From NCBI GenBank assembly GCA_900313745.1, contig OMSM01000508.1:1-5693 (forward strand): a stretch of DNA of 5,693 nucleotides. The letters run 5' to 3'. Origin of the DNA: an uncultured Lachnospiraceae bacterium. Lineage in GTDB: Bacteria > Bacillota > Clostridia > Lachnospirales > Lachnospiraceae. Under the pieces are notes generated by a model that was not told where the DNA came from, made no database searches, and saw nothing but the letters and a program-made list of their open reading frames with translations. The position numbers and the translations under genes are program-made. Positions within the stretch are counted from its first letter, which is position 1; each line of letters starts with the position of its first letter. This document shows, piece by piece, positions 1 through 5,639 of this stretch.

Positions 1-334
1 CCTCCATCTCCCCCGCAAGCCGCCTTAAGATCAGCGTCTTGCCCATATCGTCAAGTAAAGGAGGGGTCATAACCCCCTCCTCCTCAAAAAGTCTGTGCGC
101 AAGCCTGCCGAAGGACGACACGTCGATATTCATGATGCCGCGGTCCGGATGTGCCTCAACCAGGGCCTTCTGCGTCTGCATCGTGTACTGGTCCGGCACG
201 ATGAGGAAATAGTTTACGGCAGGACGTCCCTCCGCCATCTCCCGCAGCCCTTCCTTCGCTCCTTCGATAATCTCTCTGATAAGATATGTGCTTTTCCCCG
301 AACCGGAAGGTCCGAACACAAAATGAAATCCCAT
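1..334 (-). CDS. addB: AddB, ATP-dependent helicase/nuclease subunit B, N-terminal fragment (3' end outside window)
   Basis: AddB is the second subunit of the AddAB helicase-nuclease, the Gram-positive counterpart of RecBCD, which resects double-strand breaks for RecA-dependent repair in the cytoplasm. Only the first 111 codons are present. The frame stays open to the left edge, so this is truncation by the window and not a broken gene. A Walker A loop lies at residues 8-16 (GPSGSGKST, Lys14), close to the N terminus as expected for AddB. It is followed by family-typical stretches: FLIVPDQYTMQTQK around 43-56 and GIMNIDVSSFGRLAHRLFEE around 66-85. The C-terminal PD-(D/E)XK nuclease and iron-sulphur cysteines would lie outside the window. 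The ATG at 334 is preceded by GAGGA at a 6-nt spacing. The gene follows the HAD phosphatase gene by 44 bp on the same strand and may be cotranscribed with it. addA would be expected next, but that cannot be seen. Confidence 0.92.
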   Translation of the reverse strand, partial: MGFHFVFGPSGSGKSTYLIREIIEGAKEGLREMAEGRPAVNYFLIVPDQYTMQTQKALVEAHPDRGIMNIDVSSFGRLAHRLFEEEGVMTPPLLDDMGKTLILRRLAGEME

Positions 335-340
335 TTACAG

Positions 341-345
341 TCCTC
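341..345 (-). promoter_or_regulatory. Ribosome binding site of addB
   Basis: GAGGA on the minus strand, 6 nt before the ATG at 334. It fixes the start of the truncated addB reading frame. No promoter is evident in the 44-bp gap after the HAD gene. That gap does contain a small inverted repeat, GCCTG-tt-CAGGC (361-372), without a U tract. Confidence 0.7.
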
Positions 346-378
346 AATATGCCGCAATTCGCCTGAACAGGCCAAAAC

Positions 379-1218
379 TCAGAGCAGTCCCGCCACCGAA
401 TCATACATCAGGTCAGGCACGAAGGACGACTCCTCCGCATCCTTCAGGGATGCTTCGCCGCTGAGTACCAGAATAGAGGTAAAGCCTGCGTTGATCCCTG
501 CCGCAATATCCGTATAGAGCCGGTCGCCGACCATGGCGATCTGCCGGGGCCGCACTTTATCCGCACCGTCCGGAAGGCCCGCGTTTACCCTGTCCAGGAG
601 ATAATCCGCGATCTCCCGGTTGGGCTTTCCTATGATTTTGTCGGGATCGCGGAAGGCCGACGCCCTGATAAAGGCCTGGATCGCTCCGATATCCGGGATA
701 AACCCGGTCTCCGTCGGGCAGTTGAAGTCCGGGTGAGTGGCGATATAGGGAAGGCCGGCGCGCACAAGATCGCACACGCGGGTCATCTTCTCATAGTTGA
801 GCGTCGTGTCAAACCCGGTGACCACCATCTCAGGATCCTCTTCGTCCAGCTCGATCCCCTCCTCCCGGAATTCCTCCGCAAGCAGAGGGTTTCCAAGGAG
901 ATACACCCTTTTCCCCGGGAAATGCTGCTTAAGGTACCATATCGTCGCCTGCCCCGAGGTAACAATTCTGTCCTCATCCGCGAAAAGCCCCATTCGGGCG
1001 AGTTTTTCCACGTAGATCTTCGGGGCCTTGGAGGAATTGTTCGTGAGGAAATAGTAGGTTCTCCCGCTCTTCTCAATCCGGTCGAGGAATTCCCTCGCCC
1101 CCTCGATCCACTGCTCACCGAGATAGACCGTTCCGTCCATGTCCAGTGCAAAAACCCTCACCTCGTCAAGGAGTTTTCCGGGATCGGAGTTTACTTCGGG
1201 CAAAACTTTTTTTGACAT
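379..1218 (-). CDS. HAD superfamily subfamily IIA (NagD-like) sugar-phosphatase
   Basis: A 279-residue cytoplasmic phosphatase of the HAD-IIA group (relatives: NagD, AraL, YutF, phosphoglycolate and p-nitrophenyl phosphatases). All four HAD motifs are visible. Motif I is DMDGT at 26-30, with Asp26 as nucleophile and Asp28 as acid/base. Motif II is TNNSS at 59-63, motif III is Lys198 in GKP, and motif IV is GDRLYTD at 231-237. Between motifs II and III lies a large C2-type cap with the IIA-typical segment THPDFNCPTE-TGFIPDIGA (161-179). Members are often promiscuous on sugar phosphates, phosphoglycolate or nucleotides, so the substrate cannot be assigned. The ATG at 1218 is chosen over an in-frame ATG at 1284 because it has AGGAG 8 nt upstream and because the extra 22 residues of the longer form do not resemble the family. 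addB follows 44 bp downstream. A housekeeping metabolite-repair role is inferred. Confidence 0.9.
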   Translation of the reverse strand: MSKKVLPEVNSDPGKLLDEVRVFALDMDGTVYLGEQWIEGAREFLDRIEKSGRTYYFLTNNSSKAPKIYVEKLARMGLFADEDRIVTSGQATIWYLKQHFPGKRVYLLGNPLLAEEFREEGIELDEEDPEMVVTGFDTTLNYEKMTRVCDLVRAGLPYIATHPDFNCPTETGFIPDIGAIQAFIRASAFRDPDKIIGKPNREIADYLLDRVNAGLPDGADKVRPRQIAMVGDRLYTDIAAGINAGFTSILVLSGEASLKDAEESSFVPDLMYDSVAGLL

Positions 1219-1226
1219 TATCCTTG

Positions 1227-1231
1227 CTCCT
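1227..1231 (-). promoter_or_regulatory. Ribosome binding site deciding the HAD phosphatase start
   Basis: AGGAG on the minus strand, 8 nt before the ATG at 1218. A second purine run (AAGGA) sits only 2 nt from the ATG, too close to serve alone. No comparable site precedes the in-frame ATG at 1284, so translation from 1218 is favoured. Confidence 0.7.
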
Positions 1232-1251
1232 GTGCTGTATTGCTGTGCTGT
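1230..1251 (-). repeat. Short direct repeat, two copies of ACAGCACAG
   Basis: The 9-bp sequence ACAGCACAG occurs twice on the minus strand (1243-1251 and 1230-1238), separated by 4 bp, a period of 13 bp. The copy nearer the gene abuts the ribosome site of the HAD phosphatase. It could be a protein-binding direct repeat or simply slippage in a non-coding spacer. The sequence does not decide between these. Confidence 0.5.
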
Positions 1252-1292
1252 CAGAGATATCCGCGCTGACGGGATCCGCTGCATTCCTAAGT

Positions 1293-1322
1293 ATCATAAA
1301 TGGAAAATGCCTGCGCACGCAA
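1293..1322 (-). promoter_or_regulatory. Weak candidate promoter for the HAD phosphatase-addB pair
   Basis: A TATGAT box (1293-1298; 5 of 6 matches to TATAAT) lies 18 bp from a poor -35, TTGCGT (1317-1322; 3 of 6). Predicted initiation near 1286 would give a leader of about 70 nt. The site falls in the only sizeable non-coding gap upstream of these genes and just after a GC-rich hairpin that may end the preceding transcript, so the position is sensible. The -35 is weak and overlaps that hairpin. Confidence 0.3.
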
Positions 1323-1339
1323 GCGCGCCGCGTGCGTGC
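1315..1339 (-). terminator. GC-rich hairpin after the dehydrogenase gene, possible terminator
   Basis: GCACGCA (minus strand) pairs with TGCGTGC over 7 bp. A further CGC/GCG pairing sits inside and a 2-nt bulge interrupts the helix. It begins 38 bp after the dehydrogenase stop codon. The following sequence has only a broken, distant U-rich run (ATTTTCCATTT), so it is an imperfect intrinsic terminator. It could instead be a transcript-stabilising hairpin. A weaker hairpin (1343-1360, with one C-A mismatch) lies between it and the stop codon. Confidence 0.4.
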
Positions 1340-1376
1340 TTTACGCTTCCGAAGGGAGGCGCTTAAGAGGCCGGAA

Positions 1377-2660
1377 TCACGCTTTGCTCACGATAGTTTC
1401 CAGATTTCCGTCCACAGCCGCGCGGATTACCGGCGCCATATAAGTATCGACATCATCCGCCGTCATGGGCACCGGCATATTCTTCAGTTTCATGGAAAGC
1501 TGCGGATTCTTCGCCGCGGCAAGAATGCGGTCCACATGCTCCTCGGTGAAACCGGCAAGATCGCTCAGCCTGGTGGGAGCACCGATAGACCTGCCAAACC
1601 GGATGAATCCCCCTGCGACGGCAGATGCCCTCTCCCTGCCGGAAAGCTCCGAGGCATCCGACTCCATAAAACCATATTTCTTAAGAATTCTCCCGACGAC
1701 CTTCAGCTGCTCCTGAATTGCCGGGGAATAGAATACCGTGTAATAGGGATTCATGATCCCGCAGGCCGTGCCGTGAGATACCAGGTCCACCAGGGAAAAA
1801 CTGGTCAGATGCGCGCCGCTGGTACCACCGATCATAATGGCATATCCGCCGAGATCGGTGGCAAGGCCGAGGGCTTCCCTCGCATCCATGTCCTCCGGGT
1901 TCTCAATTACCCGTCCGGCATTGGCAACCGTCAGCTCAATGGCGGTTTCCGCAAGCTCCGCTGCCTTGTCGTAGTACTCCGGCTTTGCGCCGCAGAAGAC
2001 CTCATATGTATGGGCGATTGCATCCAGCGCCCCGTCTATGGAGACGGAGACCGGCATGCTAAGTGTCGTCCCGTAGTCAAAGAGACTCGCCGCCGGCACG
2101 ATTGCGGGATCCACGATCAGCATTTTCTGCCCGGCAGCAGGATCCGTGATATTGGAATACTTGGTCAGGTGGGATCCGCTGGATGCCGAGGACTGGACCG
2201 CAATATGAGGAATCATCTTCCTGCCGGTTCTCGCCAGTTCCGCCGAAACGATTCCTGTCCCGAAATAATGATCAATATCCGGCGCGATATCCCTTCCGAG
2301 CACTGCCAGTACGATTGCTGCCTTCACCGCATCAATGGCAGAGCCGCCTCCGAAAGACACGACGCAGTCCGGGCGGTCAGCAAGAATACATGCCGCAAGG
2401 CGGTAAACATCCTCCCTCGGAGCGTTGGGCCTCGCACCTGGAACGGCACAGCCCCGGATCACCGTCCCGCCGGCTGCTCGTATGGACTGCATTGCTTCCT
2501 CCTCTGCGGCTTTGAGCGATCTTCCCGAACAGACAAACAGCACCTTCTCTCCGAAACGCGCACAAAGTGTTCCTAATTCGTCCAGCACTCCGCGCCCGAA
2601 GACATACTGGTTTCCCTTCCACTCCCTGATCAGCTGATACGCTCTTTCTACTGTGTTCAT
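1377..2660 (-). CDS. Iron-containing (group III) alcohol dehydrogenase
   Basis: A 427-residue cytosolic NAD(P)-dependent dehydrogenase of the Fe-ADH/dehydroquinate synthase-like fold, somewhat longer than the roughly 385 residues common for FucO-type members. The N-terminal half is the dinucleotide-binding domain with GGGSAID at 104-110. The C-terminal helical half carries the four expected metal ligands: Asp213 and His217 (DAIAH), His284 (GAH) and His296 (SHG). Metal binding should therefore be intact. The usual GTGSE-like segment of the family is replaced by SSASSGSHLTKYSNITD (157-173), so this is a divergent branch and no close substrate can be named. The ATG at 2660 has GGAGGG 5 nt upstream; another ATG 4 bp earlier is out of frame. 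The gene follows larA by 33 bp and is very probably cotranscribed with it, which suggests a hydroxyacid, hydroxyaldehyde or polyol-derived substrate (inference). Confidence 0.9.
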   Translation of the reverse strand: MNTVERAYQLIREWKGNQYVFGRGVLDELGTLCARFGEKVLFVCSGRSLKAAEEEAMQSIRAAGGTVIRGCAVPGARPNAPREDVYRLAACILADRPDCVVSFGGGSAIDAVKAAIVLAVLGRDIAPDIDHYFGTGIVSAELARTGRKMIPHIAVQSSASSGSHLTKYSNITDPAAGQKMLIVDPAIVPAASLFDYGTTLSMPVSVSIDGALDAIAHTYEVFCGAKPEYYDKAAELAETAIELTVANAGRVIENPEDMDAREALGLATDLGGYAIMIGGTSGAHLTSFSLVDLVSHGTACGIMNPYYTVFYSPAIQEQLKVVGRILKKYGFMESDASELSGRERASAVAGGFIRFGRSIGAPTRLSDLAGFTEEHVDRILAAAKNPQLSMKLKNMPVPMTADDVDTYMAPVIRAAVDGNLETIVSKA

Positions 2661-2693
2661 GCATACCCTCCCCGATTTGCCGCGCTTTCTCCG

Positions 2694-3977
2694 TCAGCCT
2701 GCAATCACAGAAACCCCGTCCGGTATGGCAAGGATGCTTCCTCTCGTTATTCCTTTCTCAAGGAGCAGCCTGTCCGCGGCGGCAGCGGCCTCCTCCGGAC
2801 TGCCGGCCGGAATCATATGAAACTGCCGCACAAGCTCATCCGGCGCGTCTGAAACAAAGATTACAGCCGCCTTCATCAGAACCCTTGCAAAGATCTGCGA
2901 CTGCCACTGGTCAACAATGGTCCTGTCCGGCGGAGTTCCGAGAAAGCCGTCCATCATGGCCCGAAGATCCGGCTGATCCCGGAAGGTCCGCCAGAAGCTT
3001 TCTCCCCCGTGGCCGTCCTCCGCCCTGGCAAGCATGATGATCACTCCGCCTTTCTTCACAAGCGCTTCCGCCGCGGTCATTCCCTTTACCGCCTGATATA
3101 TGTTCTGATCCAGCGGATAGCCGCCGTTGGAAGTGATGACTATGTCCGCTTCCGGCGCGTTGATCCTGCAGAGGCCGTCAAGGAAGCGGCAGCCCTCTGC
3201 GTGCGCTTTCTCCATGTCTCCTGCCGCAGCGAAAATCACCTTTTTCTCCGGATTGATGACCACGTTGACAATGAAGGCAAGTTTTGCGCGCCGCGCCGCA
3301 TAAACCATATCCTCATGTATGGGGTTCCTCTCAAGGTTCCCTGTTCTCGCTTCCGGGCTGCCGATAAATGCGGAATTATGGTTGTAGAGTACGGTGCTGC
3401 GGGATGCGATCCCTGGAAGGACACTCTTGCGTCCCCCGGAAAAGCCGGCGAAGAAATGCGGCTCAATAAACCCCTCCGCAGTCAGCAGATCGCACTCCAC
3501 AGCCAGCCGGTTCAGTACAAGTTCCCCGCCGGAAGGAAGCGTGCCTGCCGGTACAAGCCCGTCTTTGTCATCGCAGTCGTGAATCACTATTCTCTCGCGG
3601 CCGACGATCTCCTCTCCGAACTTGCGGATGAGTTCATCCCTCCGCGACGGGCGGTGGCACCCCGTCGCGACAAGTATAGTGATCTCCGCTTCAGGATTTC
3701 CCTCCCGGATCTGGCGGAGCATCTCCGGAATAATCAGCCTGGACGGCACCGGCCTGGTATGGTCTGACGCAATAATAACGACCCGCTTCTTTCCTTTCGC
3801 AAGCTCCCTAAGGGTCGGACTGCCGATGGGGTGCTCCATGGCATCGCGGATCAGCTCCTCCCCGCTTTTTTCCGGAATATACTCATGAAGTTCCGGTACG
3901 AGCACCCCCGACAGCCGGTCATCCGGCAGTTCGCAGGATACTCTTCCCTCCCCGTATGGAATAGAAATAACACTCAT
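2694..3977 (-). CDS. larA: LarA-family nickel-pincer 2-hydroxyacid racemase/epimerase
   Basis: A 427-residue cytosolic enzyme of the LarA family. These enzymes racemise or epimerise 2-hydroxyacids by hydride transfer to a nickel-pincer nucleotide (NPN) cofactor. From the ATG at 3977, residues fall at the numbers I recall for Lactiplantibacillus plantarum LarA. These are Asp72 and Arg75 (SDHTRP), His108 (ATGCH), His174 (EPHFFAG), Lys184 (GGRK, the cofactor-tethering lysine), His200 (nickel ligand), Gln295 and Lys298 (QAVKG), and Trp358. The catalytic set is complete. The family also contains malate, phenyllactate and other short-chain hydroxyacid racemases and a gluconate epimerase, so lactate is not assured. 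NPN synthesis needs LarB, LarC and LarE, none of which is in the window. A longer in-frame start at 4013 would begin inside the U tract of a terminator and is rejected. The permease gene lies upstream and the dehydrogenase gene 33 bp downstream. Confidence 0.92.
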   Translation of the reverse strand: MSVISIPYGEGRVSCELPDDRLSGVLVPELHEYIPEKSGEELIRDAMEHPIGSPTLRELAKGKKRVVIIASDHTRPVPSRLIIPEMLRQIREGNPEAEITILVATGCHRPSRRDELIRKFGEEIVGRERIVIHDCDDKDGLVPAGTLPSGGELVLNRLAVECDLLTAEGFIEPHFFAGFSGGRKSVLPGIASRSTVLYNHNSAFIGSPEARTGNLERNPIHEDMVYAARRAKLAFIVNVVINPEKKVIFAAAGDMEKAHAEGCRFLDGLCRINAPEADIVITSNGGYPLDQNIYQAVKGMTAAEALVKKGGVIIMLARAEDGHGGESFWRTFRDQPDLRAMMDGFLGTPPDRTIVDQWQSQIFARVLMKAAVIFVSDAPDELVRQFHMIPAGSPEEAAAAADRLLLEKGITRGSILAIPDGVSVIAG

Positions 3978-3984
3978 TGCGGCG

Positions 3985-3990
3985 CCTCCC
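3985..3990 (-). promoter_or_regulatory. Ribosome binding site deciding the larA start
   Basis: GGGAGG on the minus strand, 7 nt before the ATG at 3977. It lies downstream of the in-frame ATG at 4013, so initiation at 3977 is clearly preferred. This start also gives residue numbering that coincides with characterised LarA. Confidence 0.8.
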
Positions 3991-4011
3991 TGGATATCTG
4001 ATCCTGCTAGC

Positions 4012-4049
4012 AAAAAACTGCCGCGCTGGTTTTCCCGGTACGGCAGTTT
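4012..4049 (-). terminator. Intrinsic terminator between the permease gene and larA
   Basis: On the minus strand AAACTGCCG (4041-4049) pairs perfectly with CGGCAGTTT (4015-4023), a 9-bp stem with a 17-nt loop. The stem runs into a U tract of six (4012-4017). It starts 25 bp after the permease stop codon and leaves only about 34 bp before the larA ATG. No promoter is visible in that remainder, so larA and the dehydrogenase gene probably rely on incomplete termination here. Confidence 0.85.
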
Positions 4050-4074
4050 ACTGTATGTAGAAGTTCCTTATTTA

Positions 4075-5451
4075 TTACTTCTCGCGGATGCTCTTCCCCT
4101 GCGCCATCTCGAAGTCGACGCCGGTAGGGTTGGGGCTGTCGTCCTCAAAGACGTAATCCTTCTCCGGAAGGATGGCATTCAGGATAATTCCGACCAGGGA
4201 TCCGACCGCAAGACCGGAGAGGCTGATGGTCGCGGAGCCCAGAGGGATGTTAATGCTTCCGATGGAGGAATAGTTGATTCCGATGGAGAGCACCAGGATC
4301 AGGGCAGCGATGATGACGTTGCGGCTCTTGGAGAAGTCCGCCTTGGTCTCAACGATGTTGCGGACACCGACGGCGGAAATCATGCCGTAGAGCACCAGGG
4401 AGATACCGCCCATGGTCGCGGCGGGCATCACCTCGATAATCGCAGCGAACTTCGGGCAGAAGGAAAGGACGATGGCGAAGCAGGCTGCCAGGCGGATGAC
4501 GAAGGGATCATAGACCTTGGTCAGGGTGAGCACGCCGGTATTCTCGCCGTAGGTGGTGTTGGCCGGAGCACCGAAGAGGGAGGCGACCGTTGTCGCAAGT
4601 CCGTCGCCCATCAGTGTCTTGTTCAGGCCGGGATCCTTGATGAAGTTCTTTCCTACCGTGGAAGAAATCGCGGAGATGTCGCCGATGTGCTCCATCATCG
4701 TCGCAAACGCGATCGGGACGATGGTAATCACAGCGGTGGCAAGCAGGGAGCCGTTCATGTTCCCGCCCGTGAAGATTCCGAAAACCGTCCTCTTCCAGAC
4801 GATGGGGAAGCCGATCCAGGCCGCTTCCTTCACCGGGGTGAAGTCAATGTTGCCGGTCACGGCGGCCACGAGGTAGGAGCCAAGCACGCCCATGATGATC
4901 GGGACGATGCGGATCATGCCCTTGCCCCAGATATTGCAGACGATGATGATGACGATGGCTACCAGGGCGATTCCCCAGTTGCTCGCGCAGTTATCGATGG
5001 CGGACTGCGAGAGGTTTAAGCCGATGGCAATGATGATCGGGCCGGTGACGATCGGAGGGAAATAGCGCATGACCTTGCTCGCGCCGAAGGCATTGAACAG
5101 GGCTGCAAGTACGAGGTAGAGGAGTCCGGACACCGCGACGCCGAAGCAGGCATACGGGAGAAGCGCCGGATCCCCGCCGGGGGCGATGGCGAAATAGCCG
5201 CCGAGGAAAGCGAAGGAGGAACCCAGGAAAGCGGGCACGTTCTTCTTCGTGATCGCGTGGAACATCAGCGTTCCGATACCGGCAAACAGCAGCGTTGTGG
5301 AAACGCTTAATCCCGTGAGCACGGGTACCAGGACCGTCGCTCCGAACATTGCGAACAGATGCTGGATGCCAAGGATGAGCATCTTGGGCGTACCAAGCTC
5401 CCTGGCGTCGTAAATCGGCTGCTCGCCTACTTTGACGTTGGCTGAACTCAT
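4075..5451 (-). CDS. uraA: NCS2-family uracil/xanthine permease, UraA-like
   Basis: A 458-residue inner-membrane nucleobase:cation symporter of the NCS2 (nucleobase-ascorbate transporter) family, near the usual length of 420-460. Hydrophobic segments run almost throughout, for example about 25-45, 72-90, 97-118, 131-150, 160-200, 238-253, 317-356, 376-393 and 408-427, consistent with the 14-helix fold. UraA-type signatures are clear: QHLFAMFGATVLVP (30-43), FLGSSFAF (75-82), MEHIGD (253-258, Glu254) and GAPANTTYGENTG (294-306, Glu303). The two glutamates match the substrate and proton residues of E. coli UraA. The TM1 signature favours uracil over xanthine, but specificity is not proven. The position of UraA His245 appears to be Asp258, as in xanthine permeases. 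The ATG at 5451 has AAGAGG 6 nt upstream. A strong promoter, an operator-like repeat and a leader terminator precede it, so its expression looks tightly controlled. Uracil salvage is the likely role. Confidence 0.92.
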   Translation of the reverse strand: MSSANVKVGEQPIYDARELGTPKMLILGIQHLFAMFGATVLVPVLTGLSVSTTLLFAGIGTLMFHAITKKNVPAFLGSSFAFLGGYFAIAPGGDPALLPYACFGVAVSGLLYLVLAALFNAFGASKVMRYFPPIVTGPIIIAIGLNLSQSAIDNCASNWGIALVAIVIIIVCNIWGKGMIRIVPIIMGVLGSYLVAAVTGNIDFTPVKEAAWIGFPIVWKRTVFGIFTGGNMNGSLLATAVITIVPIAFATMMEHIGDISAISSTVGKNFIKDPGLNKTLMGDGLATTVASLFGAPANTTYGENTGVLTLTKVYDPFVIRLAACFAIVLSFCPKFAAIIEVMPAATMGGISLVLYGMISAVGVRNIVETKADFSKSRNVIIAALILVLSIGINYSSIGSINIPLGSATISLSGLAVGSLVGIILNAILPEKDYVFEDDSPNPTGVDFEMAQGKSIREK

Positions 5452-5500
5452 ATCACACCTCTTCTTTCCGCACTAAATGCGCTGTGCTTTCAGGGGGCGC

Positions 5501-5547
5501 AAAAAAACACGCCGGAGGAAGCACTTTACGGCTTCCTCAAGCGTGTT
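5501..5547 (-). terminator. Leader terminator (attenuator) upstream of the permease gene
   Basis: On the minus strand AACACGC (5541-5547) pairs with GCGTGTT (5506-5512), and GAGGAAGC (5531-5538) pairs with GCTTCCTC (5515-5522). The two helices are joined by one G-U pair and one mismatch and capped by an 8-nt loop. A run of seven U residues (5501-5507) follows, overlapping the stem base. This strong intrinsic terminator lies between the predicted promoter and the permease ATG, roughly 80 nt after initiation and 50 nt before the start codon. That placement is typical of transcription attenuation. Confidence 0.85.
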
Positions 5548-5627
5548 TGTATTTCCTCGCTTATCGCGGTTTCGACAGGTAATTCCGTCGCATCCCGTCC
5601 CCCATAGAAACTAATCGGTAAATATCC
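5501..5627 (-). promoter_or_regulatory. Candidate attenuation leader RNA of the permease gene
   Basis: Between predicted initiation (near 5627) and the terminator stem lie about 80 nt, the size of a small aptamer or protein-binding leader. Visible pairings on the transcript are CGACGG with CCTGTCG (one bulged U, loop AATTA) and CGC-GATAA-GCG. A third pairing, AAGCG (5558-5562) with CGCTT (5539-5543), excludes the base of the terminator stem. GAGGAA (5553-5558) also duplicates the terminator's 5' arm and could pair with its 3' arm. I do not recognise a known riboswitch class. PyrR-type control is possible for a uracil permease, but only the core GCGAGG of a PyrR site is present and the flanks do not fit. 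Confidence 0.45.
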
Positions 5628-5639
5628 AAAAACCGATTA
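5612..5639. repeat. Perfect 8-bp inverted repeat overlapping the -10 box, operator candidate
   Basis: TAATCGGT (5612-5619) and ACCGATTA (5632-5639) are exact reverse complements separated by a 12-bp AT-rich spacer. Read on the minus strand, the promoter-proximal arm shares TAAT with the -10 hexamer and the other arm lies just after the predicted initiation site. A dimeric repressor bound here would block RNA polymerase. I cannot name the regulator family. Since the first arm lies upstream of initiation, it is less likely to act as an RNA hairpin. Confidence 0.6.

Noticed and set aside
1219..1284. In-frame upstream start that would lengthen the HAD phosphatase by 22 residues.
   Set aside because: No ribosome site, and the extra residues do not resemble the family N terminus.
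1146..2576. Long plus-strand open frame of 476 codons opposite the dehydrogenase gene.
   Set aside because: It is antisense to a well-supported Fe-ADH with intact motifs, has an arginine/histidine-rich composition typical of shadow frames, crosses into the HAD gene and lacks a ribosome site.
3009..3767. Plus-strand open frame of 252 codons opposite larA.
   Set aside because: It lies wholly inside larA, whose catalytic residues are conserved, and has no recognisable domain or start signal.
3978..4013. In-frame upstream start that would lengthen LarA by 12 residues.
   Set aside because: It begins inside the U tract of the terminator and has no ribosome site; the start at 3977 has GGGAGG and gives reference-matching numbering.
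4687..5019. Plus-strand open frame with an aspartate-rich run opposite the permease gene.
   Set aside because: The acidic run simply mirrors the repeated ATC isoleucine codons of a transmembrane helix in the permease.
5540..5580. ACCGCG in the leader, resembling part of a T-box antiterminator motif.
   Set aside because: The rest of the T-box sequence is absent and the leader is far too short for a Stem I; a permease of this type is also not a usual T-box target.
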